Shown piece after piece: positions 44,580-54,200 of a stretch of 64,000 nt of DNA (position 1 is its first letter; each line of letters opens with the position of its first letter). The notes under the pieces were generated by a model that was given only the letters and a program-made list of their open reading frames with translations, made no database searches and was not told where the DNA came from. The position numbers and the translations under genes are program-made. The DNA is from Paenarthrobacter sp. A20 (GTDB lineage: Bacteria; Actinomycetota; Actinomycetes; Actinomycetales; Micrococcaceae), in contig NZ_JALJWH010000001.1 of NCBI RefSeq assembly GCF_024168825.1, positions 1,736,001 through 1,800,000 of the forward strand, in the 5' to 3' direction.

Positions 44580-45509
44580 TTAGGTGCAGGCTTCGCTGAG
44601 CTTCAACCGGCTGCGGTATTCCACCGGTTGCTTGCTGATGGGATCCACAAACCGGATGCCGCGGGCCAGGAGTTGGAGCGGTTTGCTGTAGTCATCCGGC
44701 GCCTTGTCCAGCAGGTCCGGGTAGAAGGCATCGTTGATGATCCCCAGCCCCAACGAGGCCATGTGCACGCGAAGTTGATGGGTTTTTCCAGTGTGGGGTT
44801 CCAGCCGGTACAGCGCGCGCTGGTGAGTGCCGGCGTCGAACGTTGTTGTTTGTTCGATGCGCGTTTCCGCGTTGGGTTCGCCGTCGATCACTTCGGCCAG
44901 CAGGTAACTGCGGGACTTGGTCATGCGGTTGCGGACCACGGCCGGGAACTCGACGGCGGGATAGCCTGCGGCGGGCGTCGCGGCGGACACACACTCGTAT
45001 TCCTTGTGGACCTGGCGTTTCTCGAAGAGAACCTGGTATTTGCCGCGCGTCTCCGGGTTGGTGGAGAGCAGCAGCAGTCCGGCGGTCATGCGGTCCAGGC
45101 GGTGCATGGGGATGAGGTCCGGGAGGTCCAGCAGGTTCCGCAGCCGGACCAGCGCGGATTCCTGGATGTAGGTGCCGCCGGGGGTGGTGGGGAGGAAGTG
45201 CGGCTTGTCCACCACCAGGATGTGCTCGTCCTGGTGCAGGATGTTGATCTCGACGGGCAGGCGCGTCTCCGGTGGGAGGGTCCGGTAGTACCAAATGAAG
45301 GTGTGGTCCTCCAGTTTGGTGCTGCGATCAAGGGGTACTCCGCCCTCGCCCACGATCTCGCCGGCGTCGAAACGATCCTCGATGCCTTGGGGGTCGATGT
45401 GTCCCCAGCGGTGCATCATGTAGTCCATTGCGGTGGTCCACGGGCCCTCGTCCGGCAGGCGGAGGCGGGTCGCGTTCACGCCGTCGCGCACGGGGAGGGG
45501 GGATTGCAT
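44580..45509 (-). CDS. RluA-family pseudouridine synthase
   Basis: A 309-residue RNA-modifying enzyme. The catalytic motif MHRLDRMTAGLLLLSTNPET holds the essential Asp, and ILHQDEHILVVDKPHFLPTT is the family lead-in. HTGKTHQLRVHMASLGLGII closes the active site. The N-terminal part (about 1-80) replaces the S4 domain seen in some members. The target RNA site is not predictable. The ATG at 45509 was chosen; GTG at 45512 is adjacent. It is divergent from the ArsR gene, with a 13-bp tandem repeat array in between. Confidence 0.92.
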   Translation of the reverse strand: MQSPLPVRDGVNATRLRLPDEGPWTTAMDYMMHRWGHIDPQGIEDRFDAGEIVGEGGVPLDRSTKLEDHTFIWYYRTLPPETRLPVEINILHQDEHILVVDKPHFLPTTPGGTYIQESALVRLRNLLDLPDLIPMHRLDRMTAGLLLLSTNPETRGKYQVLFEKRQVHKEYECVSAATPAAGYPAVEFPAVVRNRMTKSRSYLLAEVIDGEPNAETRIEQTTTFDAGTHQRALYRLEPHTGKTHQLRVHMASLGLGIINDAFYPDLLDKAPDDYSKPLQLLARGIRFVDPISKQPVEYRSRLKLSEACT

Positions 45510-45526
45510 CACCGGACAATTCTACC

Positions 45527-45591
45527 GGGGCCTCGTTGCGGGGCCTCGCAACGGGGCGTCGCAACGGGGCCTCGCAACGGGGCGTCGCAAC
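45527..45591. repeat. 13-bp tandem repeats (five units)
   Basis: Five contiguous 13-bp units lie at 45527, 45540, 45553, 45566 and 45579: GGGGCCTCGTTGC, then alternating GGGGCCTCGCAAC and GGGGCGTCGCAAC. They sit in the divergent RluA-ArsR promoter region, 25 bp before the ArsR -35 box. Confidence 0.85.
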
Positions 45592-45616
45592 TACAGCACC
45601 GACGAGAAAAAAGTTC

Positions 45617-45646
45617 TTGACAATAAAAGTTGTCGGTAAGCATACT
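45617..45646 (+). promoter_or_regulatory. Promoter and inverted repeat of the ArsR-type gene
   Basis: TTGACA (45617-45622) and CATACT (45641-45646) are 18 bp apart, a good vegetative promoter. GACAA-N6-TTGTC (45619-45634) overlaps the -35 box and spacer and is a likely autoregulatory operator. The -10 box ends only 6 nt before the ATG, so a transcript from this promoter would be nearly leaderless. Confidence 0.65.
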
Positions 45647-45652
45647 GGAGGC

Positions 45653-46295
<643 letters not shown>

Positions 46296-46303
<8 letters not shown>

Positions 46304-46988
46304 TAACCGGAAATTCGAAATCGAAGCGGACGTCGAACTGCCAGGCACTCCCGAGCGGGTGTGGCAGGCGGTCACCAAGGACACTCCGGCGTGGATGTTC
46401 CCCGCGGATCAGTGGCCGGACGTGAAAACGGTCGAGGAATACCCGCGCCACCTGGTGTCCCGCATGGACGGTCCGGACGGGTGGTTCAACCAGCTGGAAC
46501 ACGTCCTGGAGCCTGTGGAGGGCGGCCGCGCCAAGCTGCATTACGTCCACAGCGGGATCTTCGCTGACAACTGGGATGAACAGTATGACGGCGCAAGCAA
46601 GCACACCGAGTTCTACCTGCACACCCTGGGCCAGTACTTGCAACACTTCGACGGCAAACCGGTGGTGTTCACGGACATCCAGGCTCCCGGCTCCTCGCAG
46701 ACGCCTGAGGGTTTCGTGCAGCTGAAGCGGGCCTTGGGCGTGGAGGGTGTCGCTGCTGGTTCTACTTTCGAGGCGGACGTCGACGGCGTGGGGCAGCTCA
46801 GCGGGGAGGTCGACTTCTCCAACGAGAACTTCCTTGGGCTGCGGACCGGGGATACTCTCTACCGGTTCTTTGGGCGCAATGCCTTCGGCGCCCCGGTGGG
46901 CATGACGGTGCACGAGTTCAGTGGCTCGGGCGATTCCGAACTCACGGCCAAGGCCTGGGGCGGATTCCTGGAGAGGGTGTACGGGTAG
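46296..46988 (+). CDS. AHSA1/SRPBCC-domain protein
   Basis: A 230-residue START-like protein. The N-terminus FEIEADVELPGTPERVWQAV and TKDTPAWMFPADQ, the region HYVHSGIFADNWDEQYDGAS and FYLHTLGQYLQHFDGKP are typical. The C-terminal third (EDVDFSNENFLGLRTGDTLY-like strand region and GMTVHEF) completes the fold. It is translated from within the end of the ArsR gene. The pair is probably autoregulated by the ArsR protein; the ligand is unknown. Confidence 0.88.
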
Positions 46989-47000
46989 GTTCGTCGGGGC

Positions 47001-47576
47001 CTACGGCGCCCAGGCCCGGGCTACGGATTCCAGAGCCGCCTCGTAGATTCCGGCCCAGTCCGTCGCGGGATCGTTCATTTGTGCCAGCTCGAGGCTGACC
47101 AGTCCGTGGACTTGTCCCCAGATGGCCATCGCCACCACGGCGGGGTTCTGGGCCCGGACTTTCCCTCCTGACTGTGCCGCGATGACTGCGTCCACCAGGG
47201 GGAGCATCGAGTCGGAGGCGACCTCCGGCGTCGGACTGCATTCGACGTAGGCGGCCATCGCGCCGCCGAACATGAGGCGGTAGAGGGCCGGGTGCTCCAG
47301 CGCCCACGCGCGGTAGGCCCGGCCAAGCCCCAGCAGCCCGTCCTTGGCGGCGCGACGTTGGGATTCGCCGAAGGATCGGAAACCGTCGTCGACGGCGGCC
47401 GTCAACAGTTGCGCCTTACCGCCGAAGAGCGAGTAGATCGCGGATGTGGACGTGTCTGCCGCGGCGGCCACATCCCTGAGGGTCACGCGGGCGGGCCCCT
47501 CACGGTCCACGAGTTCGGCGGTAACCGCCAGAAGCCTCTGCTGGACGTGCTGATCATGAACGATGGGTCTTGCCAT
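47001..47576 (-). CDS. TetR-family transcriptional regulator (WHG-type C-terminus)
   Basis: A 191-residue repressor. The HTH is at about 10-50 (RVTLRDVAAAADTSTSAIYS, LFGGKAQLLTAAVDDGF). The C-terminal domain has ALEHPALYRLMFGGAMAAYV and AVVAMAIWGQVHGLVSLELA, where WGQVHGL matches the WHG signature of TetR_C_33-type proteins. The ATG at 47576 follows the usual family start. It is divergent from the DUF4188 gene; a 23-bp palindrome lies between them. It converges with the AHSA1 gene, 12 bp away. Confidence 0.92.
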   Translation of the reverse strand: MARPIVHDQHVQQRLLAVTAELVDREGPARVTLRDVAAAADTSTSAIYSLFGGKAQLLTAAVDDGFRSFGESQRRAAKDGLLGLGRAYRAWALEHPALYRLMFGGAMAAYVECSPTPEVASDSMLPLVDAVIAAQSGGKVRAQNPAVVAMAIWGQVHGLVSLELAQMNDPATDWAGIYEAALESVARAWAP

Positions 47577-47599
47577 GCCTTCAAGTGTTTCATAACATT

Positions 47600-47622
47600 G
47601 TTTCATAACGATGTTACGAAAC
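47600..47622. promoter_or_regulatory. TetR operator palindrome (GTTTCATAAC-N3-GTTACGAAAC)
   Basis: Ten-bp arms match at 9 of 10 positions around a 3-bp centre. An extra half-site TGTTTCATAACA lies at 47586-47597. The site is 24 bp before the TetR start and 43 bp before the divergent DUF4188 gene, so it can control both. Confidence 0.75.
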
Positions 47623-47664
47623 CTGGCTTCAGGAACTTCGCGGTTCCCCGACTGAAGGATTCAC

Positions 47665-48159
47665 ATGGCACAGGAGATTTTCCCCGGCCGCTTCACTGCG
47701 GACATTGGGCGCGGGACCGTGACCGTCTTCCTCATTGGGATGCGGGCCAACAAGTGGTGGAAGACGGGCCGCGTAGCGAAGGTCGCGTCCGCCATGCCCA
47801 CCATGATGCGGCACCTGGCTGCCAACCCGGAGGCTGGCCTGCTGGGAAGCGAGCAGTGGTTTGGGCGGACCACCATCCTGCTTAGCTACTGGGAAAGCCC
47901 CGAGCATCTGAGGCGCTTTGCTGCGGACCGCGATTCGCCTCATCTGGGTCCATGGCGGAAATTCATGAAGGAGATCGCCGGCAGCGGGGACGTCGGCGTG
48001 TGGCACGAGACCTACCAGGTGCCGGCATCTGGCATTGAGGTGGTGTACAACGGCATGCCACTGTTCGGATTAGCCAAAGCAACCTCGCACGTACCCGTCG
48101 GTCCCGGCAGCAACACGGCGAAGCAGCGCATGGGCACAGCAGGCCGGCCGGCCCATTAA
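47665..48159 (+). CDS. DUF4188 protein
   Basis: A 164-residue protein with a dimeric ferredoxin-like (ABM/monooxygenase-like) pattern. It has FTVFLIGMRANKWWK-type lead VTVFLIGMRANKWWKTGRVA, the helix AMPTMMRHLAANPEAGLLGS, LLSYWESPEHLRRFAADRDS and GVWHETYQVPASGIEVVYNG. These match DUF4188 proteins, some of which sit beside TetR regulators. The start ATG at 47665 follows GAAGGA. Function is unknown; a role in handling a small hydrophobic compound under TetR control is a guess. It overlaps the convergent MocR gene by 4 bp. Confidence 0.88.
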   Translation: MAQEIFPGRFTADIGRGTVTVFLIGMRANKWWKTGRVAKVASAMPTMMRHLAANPEAGLLGSEQWFGRTTILLSYWESPEHLRRFAADRDSPHLGPWRKFMKEIAGSGDVGVWHETYQVPASGIEVVYNGMPLFGLAKATSHVPVGPGSNTAKQRMGTAGRPAH

Positions 48160-49610
48160 GCGACCGCGACGGCGTCGGTCCGCTCGGACTTGAGGGTCCG
48201 GCGGAGGTGGGGCGAGGCGTCGAGCTTGTCCTGGGCGGCGCGAAGCGCGCGGACGGCGGACTCCAACTGCTCCGGCGGCAAGGTATAGGGAACGCGCAGG
48301 TACTGTTCAAAGGCGCCACCCGCCCCGAAGCGGGGCCCGGCTGCCAAGCGGAGCCCGAAGTCCGGTGCCAGAACGGTCAGCGCCGTGCTGCATGGAGAGG
48401 GGAGGCGGCACCAGACGGTCAGCCCGCCCCGGGGGCGCTCGGCCTCCCATTCCGGCAGGTGCTCCGCAAGCAGTCCCAGCAACGAATCCCGGTTGTGGCG
48501 GAGCTCCTCAAGGCGGGCGTCCAACGGCTCGGCGAACGATCTGACCAGCCGGGCGGCGGCCAACTGCTCAACCACAGGCCCGCCGAGGTCCATGACGGTC
48601 CTCGTCGCCACAAAGCGGGCAATCAAGGCTTCATCAGCGCGGATCCATCCGGTCCGCAAACCTGCCCAGTGGGATTTGCTGAGCGAGCCAATAGACACCA
48701 CGGCGGGACTGAAGGCCGACATCGGCGCGGTGCGGACGTCGTCGAGGTTCAACCCGCGAAGCGTCTCATCCACCACCAGCACAGTCCCGGACGACGTGGC
48801 CGCGCGCACGAGTCGCCGCCGCTGCAGATCGGACATGATGCGACCCGTGGGGTTGTGGAAGTCGGGGACGAGGTAGGCCATCGCGGGCCTCTGCTGGTTC
48901 ATGGTGGCCACCATCGCATCGATGTCCCAGGCGGGTGAGGTGCCGGCTGGCAAAGCGACCGGAACCGGCTTGCATCCGGCGGAGCGGATGGCGTCCAGTG
49001 CGTTGGGGTAGGTGGGGTGCTCCACCAGGACGCGGTCCTGCTTCGCAGCCAAGGTCCGCAGCACGATGTTGAGGGCGTGCTGCGCACCGGAAGTGACCAG
49101 GATCTGGCCGGCGGAAGTGGGCACGCCCTCGGCTGTGTACTTTTCCGCGATGGCTTCACGCAGGGCTGGCACTCCGACGGCGTCGTACCCAAAATCCGGG
49201 AGAAGTGCGGGAAGTTCGGTCAGCGCGTCAGCGAACGCCCGATGCACCACCTCGCCTGCTGCTGGCAGTGAGGCGTAGGCAAGGTCCAACAGTCCGTCCG
49301 GAACCGCGAGCCCGGGCGCGCTGACTGGTACCGTCCGGTGCGGGATGCAGGTCCGGCCGCGGCTGCCTTGCCCGGCGGTGAGGAATCCCTGCTCGCGCAG
49401 GCTCGCATACGCGGCCGTAACGGTGGTGCGGCTGAGGCCAAGTGTCTGCGCCAGCGCGCGTTCGCTGGGCAGTGCGACGTCCAGCGGGATGCGCCCGTCC
49501 ATCACCAGCAAACGTACGACGTCGGCCAGCTCGCGGTAGGCGGGCAGGGCGCCGGAGTTCCATTTGCCCATGAGGCGGGCGAGGGCAGTGGGATTCAATG
49601 AGCCGGACAT
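48156..49610 (-). CDS. MocR-type regulator (GntR HTH fused to PLP aminotransferase domain)
   Basis: A 484-residue regulator. The GntR winged helix occupies about 15-85 (YRELADVVRLLVMDGRIPLD, RALAQTLGLSRTTVTAAYAS). The fold-type I aminotransferase domain follows, with VTSGAQHALNIVLRTLAAKQ, YLVPDFHNPTGRIMSDLQRR, and the PLP Lys in GSLSKSHWAGLRTGWIR. It probably senses a PLP adduct rather than catalysing. It is divergent from a YczE-like membrane protein gene with an inverted repeat between them, a known MocR arrangement. Confidence 0.94.
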   Translation of the reverse strand: MSGSLNPTALARLMGKWNSGALPAYRELADVVRLLVMDGRIPLDVALPSERALAQTLGLSRTTVTAAYASLREQGFLTAGQGSRGRTCIPHRTVPVSAPGLAVPDGLLDLAYASLPAAGEVVHRAFADALTELPALLPDFGYDAVGVPALREAIAEKYTAEGVPTSAGQILVTSGAQHALNIVLRTLAAKQDRVLVEHPTYPNALDAIRSAGCKPVPVALPAGTSPAWDIDAMVATMNQQRPAMAYLVPDFHNPTGRIMSDLQRRRLVRAATSSGTVLVVDETLRGLNLDDVRTAPMSAFSPAVVSIGSLSKSHWAGLRTGWIRADEALIARFVATRTVMDLGGPVVEQLAAARLVRSFAEPLDARLEELRHNRDSLLGLLAEHLPEWEAERPRGGLTVWCRLPSPCSTALTVLAPDFGLRLAAGPRFGAGGAFEQYLRVPYTLPPEQLESAVRALRAAQDKLDASPHLRRTLKSERTDAVAVA

Positions 49611-49617
49611 AAGACCA

Positions 49618-49642
49618 GTATTCCAAACTGGCTATGGAATAC
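49618..49642. promoter_or_regulatory. MocR operator candidate in MocR-YczE intergenic region
   Basis: Perfect 8-bp arms GTATTCCA (49618-49625) and TGGAATAC (49635-49642) are 9 bp apart, overlapped by CCAGT/ACTGG repeats. Only 61 bp separate the two divergent genes, so a protein bound here would affect both promoters. Confidence 0.7.
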
Positions 49643-49671
49643 AAGGCCAGTTTCCTTGGAAGATGTACTCC

Positions 49672-50310
49672 ATGATGACCCGAAGAATCACACAACTCCT
49701 GATCGGCCTCGCGATGTATGGCATCTCCCTGGCCATGTTCATCCGGGCGGGCCTTGGCTTGGACCCCTGGGACGTGTTCCACCAAGGCGTGTCCCAAAAG
49801 ACCGGCTTCAGCATCGGTGTCGTGGTTATCGCGGTCAGCTTCCTCGTCCTGCTGCTCTGGATTCCGTTGCGGCAAATGCCCGGAATCGGAACCATCGCCA
49901 ATGCTGTCCTGGTGGGGCTCTTTGCCGACCTTGGGCTATGGCTCATCCCGGCGTTCTCCCATCTCGGCGGACAGATCGCCATGCTCGCCGGAGCCGTGAT
50001 CCTCAATGGCATCGCATCGGCCTGCTACATCGGCGCCAGGCTCGGCCCCGGTGCCCGCGATGGCCTGATGACCGGCCTGGTCCGCCGCACGGGATGGTCC
50101 GTCAGGCTGGTCCGCACCGGCATCGAAGTGGTGGTCCTGGCTGTGGGCTTCCTGTTGGGAGGCTCGGTTGGCGTCGGAACCGTTGTGTATGCCCTCGCCA
50201 TTGGCCCGATCGTGCAGGTATTGCTGCCGAAATTCATGGTGCCGGAAAAGACCGAGGCAACGGCCTCCACGGCCCCCACGGAAGCCGTGGAGGCCGCTCC
50301 CGCCGCTTGA
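49672..50310 (+). CDS. YczE/YitT-type membrane protein
   Basis: A 212-residue protein with five or six membrane helices. It has TQLLIGLAMYGISLAMFIRA, GLGLDPWDVFHQGVSQKTGF, IGTIANAVLVGLFADLGLWL, and GLMTGLVRRTGWSVRLVRTG, all typical of the YczE/YyaS group of unknown transport function. The tail is Thr/Ala/Pro-rich. ATGs at 49663, 49672 and 49675 are all in frame; GGAAG spacing favours 49672. Divergence from a MocR regulator predicts control by it. Confidence 0.88.
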   Translation: MMTRRITQLLIGLAMYGISLAMFIRAGLGLDPWDVFHQGVSQKTGFSIGVVVIAVSFLVLLLWIPLRQMPGIGTIANAVLVGLFADLGLWLIPAFSHLGGQIAMLAGAVILNGIASACYIGARLGPGARDGLMTGLVRRTGWSVRLVRTGIEVVVLAVGFLLGGSVGVGTVVYALAIGPIVQVLLPKFMVPEKTEATASTAPTEAVEAAPAA

Positions 50311-50388
50311 CCGCCGGGTGGCGTAAAGGGACCGACGGCGGCCAGCAACTGTTCGCGGGCCGTTGGACAACTTTGGGCGGCTGGGTGA

Positions 50389-51219
50389 TTACGGGGCCGG
50401 TTGGCAGTGCGGGCAGAAGTAGATATCCCGTTCCTCAGTTCCGTCCGGGCCAGCCAAGAGACCGCGCCGGACGGTGGTCCCGCAGCGCCTGCAGGGTTGG
50501 CGTTCCCTGCCGTAAACCCAGTACCCGGGCCTCATCGCGCGCGGTCCAAGAGTGGTCCGTCGTCCTGGACCCAGGTTTTCGCCGAGGAGGCGTTTGGCAT
50601 CGTTGACCGTCTTGGCCAGATCGGGAACTTCTCCGAGGGGCAAGGCGGGATGGACGCCGGAGAGGAAGCACGCTTCGCAGCGGTAGATGTTGCCGATCCC
50701 GGCAAGCTTCCGCTGGTCCAATAAGGCGAACCCTACGGTGATGTCCGGTTCGGCCCGGAGCCTGCGCAGTGCTTCCACTTCGTCCCAGTCCGGGCCGAGC
50801 AGGTCCGGACCCAGGTGACCGACGATCTTTTCTTCCTCAGCTGTGGGGACCACTTCCAGGATACCCAGCGAGAATCCGACGGCGTCCGCCGAGGCCATGC
50901 GGAGCACGCACCGCGCCGTGTGGCCCGGTTTGGTCCAGCGACCACCCGGCGGATAGATCATCCAGTTGCCCTCCATCTTCAGATGGGAGTGGATGGTCAG
51001 GGCCCGGGGTTTCCTGCTGGCGCCGGGTTCCCCGTCAACCGGGCCGGTGAGGCGCATCAGCAGGTGCTTGCCCCGCGGGACCACTTCGGTCATGGTCCAC
51101 CCCGCCAGGTTCAGGGTGGCGAAACGGGGCACACGGAAGTCGGAGGCAGTAATGGTTTGCCCGGCCAAGGCCTCGTTCAGACGCGAGGCGGCGCGCCAAA
51201 TGGAATCGCCTTCAGGCAC
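50389..51219 (-). CDS. nei: Fpg/Nei-family DNA glycosylase (Nei2-like)
   Basis: A 276-residue base-excision repair enzyme. After removal of the initiator residue the N-terminal Pro (PEGDSIWRAA) is the Schiff-base nucleophile, followed by the conserved Glu. HSHLKMEGNWMIYPPG, LLDQRKLAGIGNIYRCEACF and a C-terminal zinc finger (CRRCG...CPHC) are present. The start is GTG at 51219, which is needed for the Pro to be residue 2; the longer ORF runs inside the lhr gene and is rejected. It overlaps lhr by 8 bp, so helicase and glycosylase are co-transcribed. Confidence 0.94.
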   Translation of the reverse strand: MPEGDSIWRAASRLNEALAGQTITASDFRVPRFATLNLAGWTMTEVVPRGKHLLMRLTGPVDGEPGASRKPRALTIHSHLKMEGNWMIYPPGGRWTKPGHTARCVLRMASADAVGFSLGILEVVPTAEEEKIVGHLGPDLLGPDWDEVEALRRLRAEPDITVGFALLDQRKLAGIGNIYRCEACFLSGVHPALPLGEVPDLAKTVNDAKRLLGENLGPGRRTTLGPRAMRPGYWVYGRERQPCRRCGTTVRRGLLAGPDGTEERDIYFCPHCQPAP

Positions 51220-54200
51220 GGATCCGGAGTCCCTTCGGAGTGGAGTAGGCGCCGGCGGCCGCGAGGGCAACGGCAATAGGGGTTTCGAGGAGGTCGTGTC
51301 CGTTGACCTTCTCCATGAAGAGCTTGTCCACGGCACCGCGGCGCACCACATCCACCAAGGCTTGGGCCGCAAGTGCCAGTACGGCATCGTCCTGGCTGAA
51401 GGTGAGCAGCGTCTTGCCGCCGCGTTCGACGTAAAGGACCAACACGCCGTCGACCATCACCACCAGGGCTCCGGCCTTCCGCCCCGGGCGGTGCCCGGAC
51501 CCGGCGTCGACTGACAAGGCAGGCCAAGGCAGGGCGGCGCCGTAGGGGTTGGCCGGATCTGTTGCGGCCAGCGCCAAGGCCGAAGGCTCTGCCTTGGAAA
51601 TACGGGCATCCTCCGTGAACGATCTCAGCCTGTCCACCGTCGCGGGGACAGCGAATTGGGCAGCCCCCAAATGCTCGATGAAGTAGCCGCGGCGGCACCG
51701 GCCAGCCTCCTCCAACCGGGCAAGCACTTTGTACATGAGCCCGAAGCCGCCAATGATGTTCTCGGCCATGACCGAGCCCCGGGTCACCACGCCGTACCTG
51801 TCCAGCAGCAGCTCAGCCGTGCCGCGGGCATGGATGGTGGGGTCCAGTTCCGGCGCGGGCAAAGCGGACCAGCGGCCTACAGCCGAAGGCGGCGCCGGCG
51901 CGATACCACTTGAGACCGAACCGTAGCGGCCTCCGGTGAGTCCGGGAGAGCCCAGGAGGCCTGTTCCATGGGAGCGGCCCAACCTGCTCAGGCGCGGAGC
52001 CCGCGCCCTCGGTGCCTTGGCCACCTGCCGATGTGCGGTCTTGCCGCCGGCGATCATGGCACGCACGGGAGCGAAAGTGTCTCCCGTAACCCGGCCGGCC
52101 CACACAAGGTCCCACAGGGCAGAAACCACGGCGTCGTCGCTCAACACCGAATCCATGCCGCCTGCCACTTCCGTGAGTTGCCGGAAGAAATAGCCACCGC
52201 CCGCGCTGAAGTGTTCCAGAAGCCGCTGTTGGGCATCGCCGGGTTCGAACTCCGGGGACGGGTTGAGGGTCAGCTCAGCGGAATCGGCCACATGAAGGCT
52301 GATCCAGCCGTCGTTCCCGGGCAACGACCCGGCGCCGGACCAGAGAAGCTCGCCTGCGGCCATCAGTTCGTCGAGCATGGCCGGTTTGTAGTCCGCCACC
52401 CGGCTCGCCAGTACCAAGGGCTCCCAGGCTGATGCGGGGATTGGCACGCCGGACAGTTGGTCCACGGCCGTGATGATGCCGTCCAATCCACGCAACGCCT
52501 GGCTTCTGGACTTGCCGGGCGCGGTGACGTTTTGCCAGGCCGGCAGGAACCGGCCGTAGGCGGCTGTGTCCACAGGCTCCACTTCGGCCCGGAGTGCAGC
52601 AAGGGAACGACGCCGGAGCTTCCTCAATACCTCGGCATCGCACCACTCGCTGGACGGCGGGGCATCCAACGTCATGAGCTCGGGATCTGCTCCCTCCGCT
52701 GTGGCCTTGGGGGCGACAACGTGCGGACGGAACTCACCTTCCACCACGCGACCATCCCCGGCAAGGCGTTTCAGCGCAGTATTAACGACAGCGACGCCAA
52801 GGCCAAGCCGGGCTGCAGCTTCCGATGCAGTGAAGGGCCCGTGCGTGCGGGCATACCGCGAAACGAGGTCACCCAAAGGATCATGGACCGGCTCGATAAA
52901 GGCCAGCGGCACACCCATAGGCAAGGGAACGCCGATTGCGTCGCGAAGTCTCGCGGCATCCTCCACTGCAGAGAAGCGTTCGACGCCGCCAATGGTCACC
53001 TTGAGTGCACGGTTGGCTTTCTGCAGGGCAGCGAGGTGGGATCCGGCATCGGTGACCGTGCCTGGTGGCGCGGCTGGCGGCGTTTCCTCGAGTTCTTCTA
53101 CGCCCTCAACTTCAGCTGGTTCCACTCCTTCAAGCCGTTCCGCCACTTCTTCAACGCTGAGCGGACCAAGCAACCGTAGGAGATCTGCGACGCCCTCCAT
53201 CCCACGCACGCGCCGGTCAGGAGCCAGCCGCTGCAACTCCATTTCCGTGGAATCGATGACTGCCGCGTCCAGGAGCTCGCGCAATTCCACGCGGCCAAGG
53301 AGCTCGTTGAGGAGCGTGGAGTCCAAGGCAAGGGCAGCAGCCCGGCGTTCCGCCAAAGGGGAGTCGCCCTCGTAGAGGAACTGGGCCACGTAGCCGAAGA
53401 GCAGGGACTTCGCGAAGGGGGAGGGTTGCTGTGTTGTGGTCTCCACGATCCGGAGTTCACGGCGCTCCACGGAAGCCGCAATGTCCTTCAGCGCGGGGAG
53501 GTCGTAAACATCCTGCAGGCATTCACGCACCGTTTCGAGCACGATGGGGAATGAAGGGTATTTTCGGGCGACGTCCAGCAATTGGGCTGAGCGTTGCCGT
53601 TGTTGCCACAGCGGTTGGCGCTTGGCGGGATTCTGGCGGGGCAACAGCAAGGCCCGGGCAGCGCACTCACGGAACCGTGAGGCGAACAGTGCGCTGCCGC
53701 CGACTTCTGCGGTGACGATCTGTTCCAGTTCCTCAGGGTCGAACAGGAACAGCTCCGCGCCGGGAGGCTCGTCTTCCATCATGGGCACGCGCAGGACGAT
53801 GCCATCGTCAGCTGCCATCGCAGAGCCGTCCAGACCGTACCGCTGCTGGAGCCGTTGGCCCACGGCGAGTGCCCACGGTGCGTGGACGGGCATGCCGAAG
53901 GGGCTGTGCAGGACTACGCGCCAGTCGCCGAGTTCGTCGTGGAACCGTTCCACCACCAGCGTTCTGTCGCTGGGCACTATCTCCGTAGCGTCCTTCTGTT
54001 CCCTGAGGTACTGGAGGAGGTTGCTGGCAGCGAAGGCATCCAATCCGCTGGCCTGGCAGCGCTCCATGGCAGGCGCCTCATCGGCCGCGGAGAGTTCGCG
54101 GATGAAGGCACCGAGCGCCCGTCCGAGGTCGACCGGACGGCCCAGGGAATCGCCCTTCCAGAAGGGGAGTTTGCCGGGCTGGCCAAAGGCAGGGGAGACC

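Noticed and set aside
51220..51387. N-terminal extension of the Nei glycosylase
   Set aside because: The catalytic Pro must follow the initiator residue, which fixes the start at the GTG at 51219.
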